Shown here one piece after another: positions 1-6,214 of a DNA stretch of 8,080 nucleotides (position 1 is the first letter of the stretch; each line of letters starts with the position of its first letter). Source of the stretch: Caulobacteraceae bacterium (lineage in GTDB: Bacteria > Pseudomonadota > Alphaproteobacteria > Caulobacterales > Caulobacteraceae); assembly GCA_947456005.1 (NCBI GenBank), contig CANGRP010000119.1:1-8080 (forward strand), written 5' to 3'. The position numbers and the translations under genes were made by a program. The notes beneath the pieces are model-generated. The model saw only the letters and a program-made list of their open reading frames with translations, had not been told where the DNA came from and searched no databases.

Positions 1-1
1 C

Positions 2-967
2 TGGGAAAGCCAGGATCTCAAGGTCCGGCTGAGCCGGCATTACCAGGAGACCTATGGCGTCGATCTTCCCGCCAGCCGGATCCTGCTGACCTGCGGCGCC
101 TCGCCGGCCCTCGTCCTGGCCCTCTCGGCCCGCTTCGCCGCAGGCGATCGCGTCGCCCTGGCCCGGCCTGGCTATGTCGCCTACCGCAACACCCTTCGCG
201 CCCTGCACCTGGAGCCAGTGGAGATCCCTTGCGGTCCCGAGGTCGGCTACCAGCTGACAGCATCGGCGCTGGAGAGGGTCGATGGCCCCCTGGCGGGGGT
301 CATCATCGCCAGCCCCGCCAACCCCACCGGGTCCATCCTGCCGCCCCATGAGATCGAGGCCATTGTCCGGACCTGCGAGACGCGCGGGTTGGGCCTGGTC
401 TCGGACGAGATCTACCACGGCCTTTCCTATGTGGAGCCGGCGCGTTCGGTCCTGGAGTTTACCGACCAGGCCTTCGTGGTGAATAGTTTCTCCAAGTATT
501 TCAGCATGGTGGCCTGGCGTCTTGGGTGGCTCGCCGCGCCGACGGCCCATGCTGACCGGGCCCGGGCCCTGATCAGCAACCTGTTCCTGACGCCGCCCTC
601 CCTCAGCCAGCATGCCGCACTGGCCGCCCTCGACTGCCGGGAGGAACTCCAGGCGAACATCGAGGTCTACCGGCGAAACCGGACCCTGCTGCTGGACGCC
701 CTGCCGCGCCTCGGCCTCGCCTCCATGGCCCCGCCGGACGGCGCCTTCTACATCTATGCCGACGTCGGTCACCTGACCGAGGACAGCCTGGCCTTCTGCG
801 AGCAGATCCTGCGCGAGACAGGGGTGGCCCTGGCGCCCGGCGTGGACTTCGACCCGGTCGACGGCCGCCGGTTCATCCGCATCAGCTTCGCCGTCTCCAC
901 GGACCTAGTCCGCGAGGCCATCGACCGCCTGGCGCCCTGGTTCGCGATCCAGCCCCTGCGCAGCTGA
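2..967 (+). CDS. Class I/II PLP-dependent aminotransferase, 5'-truncated by window edge
   Basis: Fold-type I aminotransferase that moves an amino group between an amino acid and a 2-oxo acid using pyridoxal phosphate, in the cytoplasm; the substrate cannot be read from the sequence. The frame is open from base 2, so the GTG at 218 is internal: the upstream part encodes the usual N-terminal stretch of the large domain (YGVDLPASRILLTCGAS, then RPGYVAYRNTLRAL). About 321 residues are visible against roughly 390 for the family. Counting the first visible residue as 1: NPTG at 107-110, the Asp and Tyr of SDEIYHG at 135 and 138 (PLP ring nitrogen and O3'), the Schiff-base lysine in SFSK at 165 (codon 494-496), a phosphate-binding Arg in WRLGW at 173, and the substrate-carboxylate Arg in RFIRISFA at 293. 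All key residues are present, so it is probably active. Oddity: the usual SMTGWRLGW reads SMVAWRLGW. Aspartate/aromatic-type or general class I/II assignment is firm; the precise enzyme is not. Confidence 0.93.
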   Translation, partial: WESQDLKVRLSRHYQETYGVDLPASRILLTCGASPALVLALSARFAAGDRVALARPGYVAYRNTLRALHLEPVEIPCGPEVGYQLTASALERVDGPLAGVIIASPANPTGSILPPHEIEAIVRTCETRGLGLVSDEIYHGLSYVEPARSVLEFTDQAFVVNSFSKYFSMVAWRLGWLAAPTAHADRARALISNLFLTPPSLSQHAALAALDCREELQANIEVYRRNRTLLLDALPRLGLASMAPPDGAFYIYADVGHLTEDSLAFCEQILRETGVALAPGVDFDPVDGRRFIRISFAVSTDLVREAIDRLAPWFAIQPLRS

Positions 968-977
968 TCCGGCGCAC

Positions 978-1005
978 TTGACCGACACGGCGGGGGGTTG
1001 AAAAT
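978..1005 (+). promoter_or_regulatory. Possible sigma-70-type promoter upstream of the DUF4239 gene
   Basis: In the 83-bp gap after the aminotransferase stop, TTGACC (978-983) matches the -35 consensus at five of six positions. It is followed 16 bp later by GAAAAT (1000-1005), which matches TATAAT at four of six. Transcription would start near 1012, leaving a leader of about 40 nt before the ATG at 1051. The AAAAT tract is a short AT-rich patch in otherwise very GC-rich DNA, which favours a functional role, but the -10 match is weak. This is a motif reading only. No terminator-like hairpin with a T-run is visible in the gap. Confidence 0.3.
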
Positions 1006-1050
1006 CTCCGCAAGGCCGCCCGACCCGGGGCGAGGGAGATCCCGGACCCC

Positions 1051-1863
1051 ATGAACGCCCTGTCCCGGTTCCTGGCCGATCAGCAGTTGTGGATCGTCGG
1101 CCTGTCGCTCTTCATCCTGATGGTGACGGTGCGATCGCTCGTCGAGCGGATACGCCGCCGCCGCTCCAGCGCCGTCGGGGCCGGATTGTCCCAGGCGGGC
1201 GAGGGGCTCATCGCCACCAGTATGGTGGGACTGCTCTCGCTCCTGATCGCCTTCACCTTCTCGCTCGCCCTGTCGCGCCACGAGCTGCGCCGCACCCTTG
1301 TGGTGGAGGAGGCCAACGCCATTGGCGTTGCTTACATGAGGGCCCAGCTGTTGCAGGAGCCCTATCGCACCGACCTCAGCAACGTGATCGTCTCCTATGC
1401 CCAGGTCCGTCGCGCGACGGGCGAGCTCGGCGGCCCGTCCCAATTGGCCGCCCAGGAACACTCCGAGGCCCTGCAGCCGCCCATGTGGCAGAGGACAGCG
1501 GCTGCGGCCCGGGCATCGAACACCCCCGCCCTCGCCAACTTCCTGGTCCAGAGCGTCACCCGCCTCATTGAGGTGGAAGGACAACGAAAGGCGGCCCTGG
1601 CGGCCCGGATACCCCTGGCGGTGCTGATCGCCCTGATGGCCTATTCGGTGGGGGTCGCCGGTGTCTTCGGGTATGTCGCTGCTGGGGCCCACGCCCATCG
1701 ACGTCGTATCGCCTGGGTCTTGTTCATGCTCGTGACCCTCGCCTTCATGCTGATCCTCGACCTGGACCGCCCCGGGGACGGGCTGATCCGGGTGTCTGAG
1801 GCCAACATGACCGACATGGTGAAGGCCCTGCCATCGTTCAGCGTCCAGGACGCCGGCCGCTGA
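1051..1863 (+). CDS. Bestrophin-like (DUF4239) integral membrane protein
   Basis: Protein of 270 residues resembling the bestrophin-like DUF4239 family, whose function is not established; the link to bestrophin anion channels is distant. Four hydrophobic segments are visible: about 12-28, 53-75, 186-212 and 220-236. The first is followed by a basic patch (RIRRRRSS, 33-40), which would sit in the cytoplasm. Family-like motifs are LLIAFTFSLALSRHELRR (64-81), the adjoining VVEEANAIGVAYMRAQLL (84-101), and LDLDRPGDGLIRVS (236-249) just after the last membrane segment. The central part (about 100-185) is a soluble, probably helical loop. The start has only a loose purine-rich match (GAGGGAGA, 1032-1039) 11 nt upstream, so initiation may be weak. 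The gene is 83 bp after the aminotransferase and 54 bp before the nadE ATG, so it could be first in the nadE transcription unit. It has no signal peptide beyond the first TM helix. Family call fairly sure; function unknown. Confidence 0.82.
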   Translation: MNALSRFLADQQLWIVGLSLFILMVTVRSLVERIRRRRSSAVGAGLSQAGEGLIATSMVGLLSLLIAFTFSLALSRHELRRTLVVEEANAIGVAYMRAQLLQEPYRTDLSNVIVSYAQVRRATGELGGPSQLAAQEHSEALQPPMWQRTAAAARASNTPALANFLVQSVTRLIEVEGQRKAALAARIPLAVLIALMAYSVGVAGVFGYVAAGAHAHRRRIAWVLFMLVTLAFMLILDLDRPGDGLIRVSEANMTDMVKALPSFSVQDAGR

Positions 1864-1905
1864 ATCCCGTCGGTGGGCGACTGGCGGGCAGGGCCGGTCG
1901 AGGCT

Positions 1906-1911
1906 AAAGGA
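1906..1911 (+). promoter_or_regulatory. Ribosome binding site that sets the nadE start
   Basis: AAAGGA ends 6 nt before the ATG at 1918, a good Shine-Dalgarno. It favours this ATG over the in-frame GTG at 1873, which lies 45 nt upstream, has no comparable purine run before it, and would add 15 residues (MGDWRAGPVEAKGRS) unlike the start of NAD+ synthetases. The protein from 1918 begins directly with the first beta strand of the amidase domain (SIVIAAIQANPTVG). Confidence 0.75.
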
Positions 1912-1917
1912 CGGAGC

Positions 1918-3585
1918 ATGAGCAGGTCCATCGTCATCGCCGCCATCCAGGCCAACCCGACTGTCGGCGCCATAGCCGCCAACGAGGCTCTGGCGCGGAG
2001 GAAATTCGCCGAGGCCCGCGCCGCCGGAGCGGATCTCGCGGTGTTTCCTGAGCTCTTCATCAATGGATATCCGCCTGAGGACCTGGCCCTGAAGCCCGCC
2101 TTCTGGCGCGCCGGTCAGGCGGCCGTCGAACGGCTCGCCGCCGAGACGGATGCGGACTTCGCCGCCCTGGTCGGCGTCATTTGGTCCGCCGCGGCGCCGG
2201 GGCGGCGCCCTCGTAACGGTCTGGCCTTCCTGGCCGGGGGCGTCGTACAGGGTGTCGCCTTCAAGTCCGACCTGCCGAATTACGGCGTATTTGACGAGAA
2301 ACGGGTCTTCGAGCCGGGGGAGGGCCCCTCGGTCTTCACCTGGAAGGGCGTGCGCCTCGGGGTTCCCATCTGCGAGGACATCTGGTCGCCCTCAGTTTGC
2401 GCCGCCCTTGTGGAGCAGGGCGCCGAGATCCTGGTGGTCCCGAACGGGTCGCCCTATCGTCGGACAGCCGAGAAGGAGCGGGCCGATGTCGCCCGGGCGC
2501 GGGTGGCCGAGTCCGGACTTCCCCTTGTCTACGTCAATGAGGTGGGCGGACAGGACGAACTCGTGTTCGACGGCGCCTCCTTCGCCCTCGACAGCGAGGG
2601 ACGCACCGTCATGCGTCTGCCGCTCTTCGAGGAGGCCCTTGGCGTCGTTCGCTGGACGCTGGGGCCGCAGGGCTGCCAGGCGGAAGGCTTCCCCCTCGCC
2701 ACTGGAATGGACGCCCCCGGCGAGATTTATCACGCCATGGTCACGGCCCTTCGGGACTATGTGAACAAGTCTGGCTTCCCGGGGGTGCTGCTGGGCCTGT
2801 CCGGCGGCGTGGACTCGGCCCTGACAGCGGTGGTGGCGGCGGATGCGCTGGGGGCGGACCGCGTACGTTGCTTCATGCTGCCCTCTCGCTACACGAGCCA
2901 GGACAGCCTCGATGACGCCGCGGACTGCGCTCGCAGGCTCGGGGTCCGGCTTGATGAGGTCCCGATCAGCCCCGCCGTCGACGCCTTTGCTGGCATGCTG
3001 ACCCCGCTCTTCGAGAACCGCCCGCCGGACTTGACCGAGGAGAACATCCAGGCCCGGATCCGCGGCCTGTCCCTGATGGCCCTATCCAACAAGCTAGGCT
3101 CCATGCTGCTCACCACGGGCAACAAGAGCGAGATGGCCGTCGGCTACGCCACCCTCTATGGCGACATGTGCGGCGGCTACAACGTCCTGAAGGACCTCTA
3201 CAAGACCGAGGTCTACGAGGTCTGCCGGTGGCGCAACGCCCATGATCCCTTCGGCATTGCGAAGGATCCCATTCCCGAGCGCATCCTGACCAAGCCGCCG
3301 TCGGCTGAGCTTCGGCCGGACCAGACGGACCAGGACAGCCTGCCCGAGTACGCCGAGCTCGACGCCATCCTCCATGGGTTGGTGGAGGAGGAGGCGACTC
3401 TCGATGAGATCGTGGCGCGGGGATTCGTCCGGGAGACTGTCGAGCGTGTCCAGCGACTGCTCTACGGCTCAGAGTACAAGCGCCGGCAGGCGGCCCCCGG
3501 GGTCAAGATCGGGCTGAAGGCCTTTGGCCGCGACCGGAGGTACCCAATCGTGAATGGGTTCCGCGACCAGGTCACCTCCGGATGA
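1918..3585 (+). CDS. nadE: Glutamine-dependent NAD+ synthetase
   Basis: Cytoplasmic two-domain enzyme for the last step of NAD+ synthesis: deamido-NAD+ is adenylated by ATP and then amidated with ammonia released from glutamine (EC 6.3.5.1). From the ATG at 1918 it is 555 residues, normal for the glutamine-using form and about twice the ammonia-only form. The N-terminal carbon-nitrogen hydrolase domain (about 1-260) shows its full triad: Glu45 in FPELFINGYPPEDL, Lys116 in FKSDLPNYGVFDEKRVF and Cys152 in GVPICEDIW. The C-terminal synthetase domain has the pyrophosphate-binding loop SGGVDS (295-300), TGNKSEMAVGYATLYGD (400-416), KDLYKTEVY and KPPSAELRPDQTDQDSLPEY (459-478), ending with the SEYKRRQA and K(I)GLKAFGRDRR elements. 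No key residue is missing and there is no frameshift. The stop overlaps the next start by 4 bp (ATGA at 3582-3585), pointing to translational coupling. The in-frame GTG at 1873 is judged not to be the start. Identification is very secure. Confidence 0.97.
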   Translation: MSRSIVIAAIQANPTVGAIAANEALARRKFAEARAAGADLAVFPELFINGYPPEDLALKPAFWRAGQAAVERLAAETDADFAALVGVIWSAAAPGRRPRNGLAFLAGGVVQGVAFKSDLPNYGVFDEKRVFEPGEGPSVFTWKGVRLGVPICEDIWSPSVCAALVEQGAEILVVPNGSPYRRTAEKERADVARARVAESGLPLVYVNEVGGQDELVFDGASFALDSEGRTVMRLPLFEEALGVVRWTLGPQGCQAEGFPLATGMDAPGEIYHAMVTALRDYVNKSGFPGVLLGLSGGVDSALTAVVAADALGADRVRCFMLPSRYTSQDSLDDAADCARRLGVRLDEVPISPAVDAFAGMLTPLFENRPPDLTEENIQARIRGLSLMALSNKLGSMLLTTGNKSEMAVGYATLYGDMCGGYNVLKDLYKTEVYEVCRWRNAHDPFGIAKDPIPERILTKPPSAELRPDQTDQDSLPEYAELDAILHGLVEEEATLDEIVARGFVRETVERVQRLLYGSEYKRRQAAPGVKIGLKAFGRDRRYPIVNGFRDQVTSG

Positions 3586-4361
3586 GACGGACCTCCGCCC
3601 GTCGCTGGAGGCCCGTGATGGTCCTTTCCGCGGCGCTGGCGGCGGCGTCCTGCAGTCCGGCGCAGTCCCCCCCCACGACGGCTGAGGCCCGCCAGGACGA
3701 GGCGGCCTATCTTCCGCCGCCGAGTGTGGCGCTCGTCGAGTCTGGTTCTGACGCCATAGCCCTTCAAGGCCTCGCCGCTCCCGGTGCGCGCGTGCAGCTG
3801 AACCGGCCGGGCGGCGGCGCCCTGGGCGCCAGCGCGGATGCTGCGGGACGCTGGCGGATCACCGCGCCGGCGACGGGCGACGCTCAGGTCTTCGGGCTCT
3901 CACAGACTCTCGACGGACGCACAGTGCAGGCGGAGGGGTATGTCTTCCTATCGCCGGAAAAGGGCGCCTGGCTCCTTCGCGCCGGGGCCGCAGCCAGGCC
4001 CCTTTCCAGCGGCCAACCGAGAGGTCTGGTCATCGACTACGACCGGAGCGGGGGGACGGTGATCTCCGGCCTCGGACCTGCGGATGGCGTCGTGGTGGGC
4101 CAGGTCAATGGTCGTCGGTCGGGGGACGGGCGTACCGACGCCTCCGGCCGCTTCGAAATCCGCCTCGACGGTCCGGTGGCGACGGGAGAGAGCCGTCTCA
4201 GGATCTTCGGCGACGGCCTCAACCGCGAGACGGTCCTGCGCCTTTCGGCGCCCGCCACGCTTGAGGCGGGACCCGTGCGCGCCATCCCGGACGGTACGGG
4301 CCTGAGGATCGACTGGCGGACCCCTGGCGGCGGGATCCAAACCACCCAGATCCTGCCCTGA
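3582..4361 (+). CDS. Putative lipoprotein with two Ig-like/beta-sandwich repeats
   Basis: Protein of 259 residues that I cannot assign to a named family. The N-terminus looks like a lipoprotein signal: basic residues (MRRTSARRWR), a hydrophobic stretch (about 11-22) and LAAASC with Cys24 as candidate lipidation site (codon 3651-3653); Ala rather than Leu at -3 makes the lipobox acceptable but not classic. A low-complexity Pro/Thr/Ala linker (about 26-48) follows. Two similar segments come next: about 59-93 (ALQGLAAPGARVQLN, then DAAGRWRI) and about 159-193 (VISGLGPADGVVVGQVN, then DASGRFEI). The pattern of GL, a Pro turn, V-x-V/L-N, then D-A-x-G-R-aromatic-x-I resembles bacterial Ig-like or CarboxypepD_reg-like beta-sandwich repeats. 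It probably faces the periplasm, but no enzymatic motif is visible. It starts inside the nadE stop (ATGA) with no clear Shine-Dalgarno of its own, so translation likely depends on nadE. The fold reading is by eye. Confidence 0.72.
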   Translation: MRRTSARRWRPVMVLSAALAAASCSPAQSPPTTAEARQDEAAYLPPPSVALVESGSDAIALQGLAAPGARVQLNRPGGGALGASADAAGRWRITAPATGDAQVFGLSQTLDGRTVQAEGYVFLSPEKGAWLLRAGAAARPLSSGQPRGLVIDYDRSGGTVISGLGPADGVVVGQVNGRRSGDGRTDASGRFEIRLDGPVATGESRLRIFGDGLNRETVLRLSAPATLEAGPVRAIPDGTGLRIDWRTPGGGIQTTQILP

Positions 4362-4364
4362 AGG
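4360..4364 (+). promoter_or_regulatory. Ribosome binding site of the ABC exporter gene, overlapping the upstream stop codon
   Basis: GAAGG lies 8 nt before the ATG at 4373 and shares bases with the TGA stop (4359-4361) of the lipoprotein gene. A ribosome finishing the lipoprotein gene would cover this site, so the two genes are probably translated in sequence from one message. It also supports 4373 over the internal ATG at 4448. Confidence 0.6.
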
Positions 4365-4372
4365 TCTGATCC

Positions 4373-6211
4373 ATGGCCTTCCACCACGGCGCCCGGCCCG
4401 GGCCCGAGACCCCCGCAGCCGAAGTCCGCTTCGACTTCTGGGGATCCATGTCGGACCTCTGGCGGCTGGTGCTTCGGAGCGGGGCGCCAGGCCTGTCCTG
4501 GCGGATTGGGCTGGCCCTTGTCCTGATCTTCCTTGGCAAGGCGGCCGGGGTGGCCGCCCCGGTCCTTCTTGGCGAGGCCATCAACCGCCTTGCCGAGCTC
4601 CCTCCGGTCCTCCCGGACTCGACCTTGGGCGGGGTCTTCATCCTGCTGGCGCTGGGATTCGCAGGACTGCGCCTGACCGCCGCCGTGGCGCCCAACGCCC
4701 GGGAGGCCATCTTCACCCCGGTCTCCCAGGCGACCATGGCCCGGGCGGCGGAGGAGAGCTTCGGTCACGTCCTGTCCCTCTCCCTGGACTATCATCAGGG
4801 CAAGCAGACCGGAGCCCTGGCCCGGATCATCGACCGGGGATCCCGGTCCACCGACTTCCTCATCCGCAGCGTGGTCTTCAACCTCGGGCCCACCGCTCTC
4901 GAACTCGTGCTCGCCATGGGCGTCATGGCGGTCCGGCTCGATTGGCGCTTCGCGGCGGCCACCTTCGTGACCATCGTACTCTATGCCGTCCTGACCTTCC
5001 GGATCACCGACTGGAGACTCTCGCACCGGCGTGAGCTCAACCTTGCCGACGGCAAGGCGGCCGGACTGTCGGTGGACGCCCTCCTGAACTTTGAGACCGT
5101 CAAGGCCTTCGGCCAGGAGCGGCGCACCGTCGGCGCCTATGCCGCATCCCTGGCGGCCTATGTCCGCGCTGCGGTGCGGGCCAACACCTCCCTGTCCCTT
5201 CTCAACGCCATCCAGGCCCTGGTCCTGAACCTCGGCCTCGCCATCATGGTGCTGCTGGCGGGCCTGGAGGTGCTTGAGGGCCGGATGCGCCTTGGCGACG
5301 TGACCATGGCCGTTCTCCTGGTCATCGGGCTCTACCAGCCTCTCAACATGCTGGGCTTCAACTATCGTGAGATCCGTCAGGCCTTCATCGACATGGAACA
5401 GATGGTGGAGATCGGTCGCACGGTCCCCGACGTCGCCGAGCCGGCTTCGCCCCGGCCCCTGCCGCCGGCCTCAGGCGTCGGCGCCCGGCTCGCCTTCTCG
5501 CAGGTCGCTTTCCGGCATGGAGCCCGGGCCCAGGGGCTGGACGACATCTCCTTCGAGGCGGCGCCGGGCACGACGACGGCCATTGTGGGTCCGTCAGGGG
5601 CGGGAAAGACCACGATGGTGCGCCTGGCCCTGCGGCTGGTGGATCCCCAGTCCGGCGCGGTGACCCTCGATGGGGTGGACCTGCGGGACCTGGCCCGCGG
5701 CGACCTTCGGCGGGCAGTGGCCCTGGTCCCGCAGGACGTCGCCCTGTTCAACGATCCCCTGGGCGCAAACATCGCCTTCGGCCGAGCCGACGCCACCAGC
5801 GAAGAGATCCTGGCGGCGGCCGAGGCGGCGGAGCTGGGAAGCTTCATCCGCACGGTTCCGGGCGGGCTGTCCGTGAAGGTCGGCGAGCGTGGGCTGAAGC
5901 TCTCTGGCGGCGAGCGTCAGCGGGTGGGTATCGCCAGGGCGCTCCTCGCCGATCCCCGCCTCCTGATCCTTGACGAGGCGACCTCAGCCCTCGACGGACC
6001 GACGGAGGCGGCGATCCAGGAGACCCTGCGCAGGGTCCGGAGAAATCGGACAACCCTGGTCGTGGCGCACAGGCTTTCGACCATTGTCGACGCTGACCAG
6101 ATCCTGGTCCTTCGGGACGGACGGATCGTCGAGCGCGGGGGACATACCGGACTCCTGGCGAGGGACGGCGATTACGCCGCCCTCTGGCGCCGTCAGACCC
6201 GCGAAGCCTGA
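4373..6211 (+). CDS. Atm1/ABCB7-type ABC exporter (fused permease and ATPase)
   Basis: Inner-membrane ABC half-transporter of 612 residues, expected to work as a homodimer. After a short cytoplasmic N-terminus the permease domain covers about 45-340, and the ATPase about 372-610. ATPase motifs are complete: Walker A GPSGAGKT (406-413), Q-loop Gln454, signature LSGGERQ (510-516), Walker B LLILDE (530-535) and H-loop His566. Permease motifs are those of Atm1 relatives: LLNFETVKAFGQE (237-249) and PLNMLGFNYREIRQAFIDME (323-342). From memory of the Novosphingobium Atm1 structure, glutathione contacts Arg206, Arg210, Asn269 and Gln272 correspond to Arg215, Arg219, Asn278 and Gln281 here with a constant offset of nine. 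Known relatives export glutathione-linked sulfur, persulfide or metal compounds; that is the likely job here, by inference. Start chosen from GAAGG 8 nt upstream. It lies 11 bp after the lipoprotein gene and ends 3 bp from a convergent gene. A lipid A or drug exporter is less likely given the TM6 motif. Confidence 0.93.
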   Translation: MAFHHGARPGPETPAAEVRFDFWGSMSDLWRLVLRSGAPGLSWRIGLALVLIFLGKAAGVAAPVLLGEAINRLAELPPVLPDSTLGGVFILLALGFAGLRLTAAVAPNAREAIFTPVSQATMARAAEESFGHVLSLSLDYHQGKQTGALARIIDRGSRSTDFLIRSVVFNLGPTALELVLAMGVMAVRLDWRFAAATFVTIVLYAVLTFRITDWRLSHRRELNLADGKAAGLSVDALLNFETVKAFGQERRTVGAYAASLAAYVRAAVRANTSLSLLNAIQALVLNLGLAIMVLLAGLEVLEGRMRLGDVTMAVLLVIGLYQPLNMLGFNYREIRQAFIDMEQMVEIGRTVPDVAEPASPRPLPPASGVGARLAFSQVAFRHGARAQGLDDISFEAAPGTTTAIVGPSGAGKTTMVRLALRLVDPQSGAVTLDGVDLRDLARGDLRRAVALVPQDVALFNDPLGANIAFGRADATSEEILAAAEAAELGSFIRTVPGGLSVKVGERGLKLSGGERQRVGIARALLADPRLLILDEATSALDGPTEAAIQETLRRVRRNRTTLVVAHRLSTIVDADQILVLRDGRIVERGGHTGLLARDGDYAALWRRQTREA

Positions 6212-6214
6212 CGC

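Noticed and set aside
1089..1571. 160-codon plus-strand frame inside the DUF4239 gene
   Set aside because: The product is rich in Arg, Pro and Gly with no membrane segments, whereas the overlapping frame gives a coherent four-TM family member.
769..1698. Long open frame (309 codons) on the minus strand
   Set aside because: It lies antisense to the aminotransferase end and the DUF4239 gene. Its product is Gly/Arg/Gln-rich with no recognisable domain, as expected for a shadow frame in GC-rich coding DNA.
1873..1917. GTG at 1873 as the nadE start
   Set aside because: It has no good ribosome site, and the extra 15 residues do not resemble the family. The ATG at 1918 has AAAGGA at ideal spacing.
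4037..5026. Long open frame (329 codons) on the minus strand
   Set aside because: It is antisense to the lipoprotein and ABC exporter genes, both with clear protein signatures. The translation is low-complexity and charged, with no motif.
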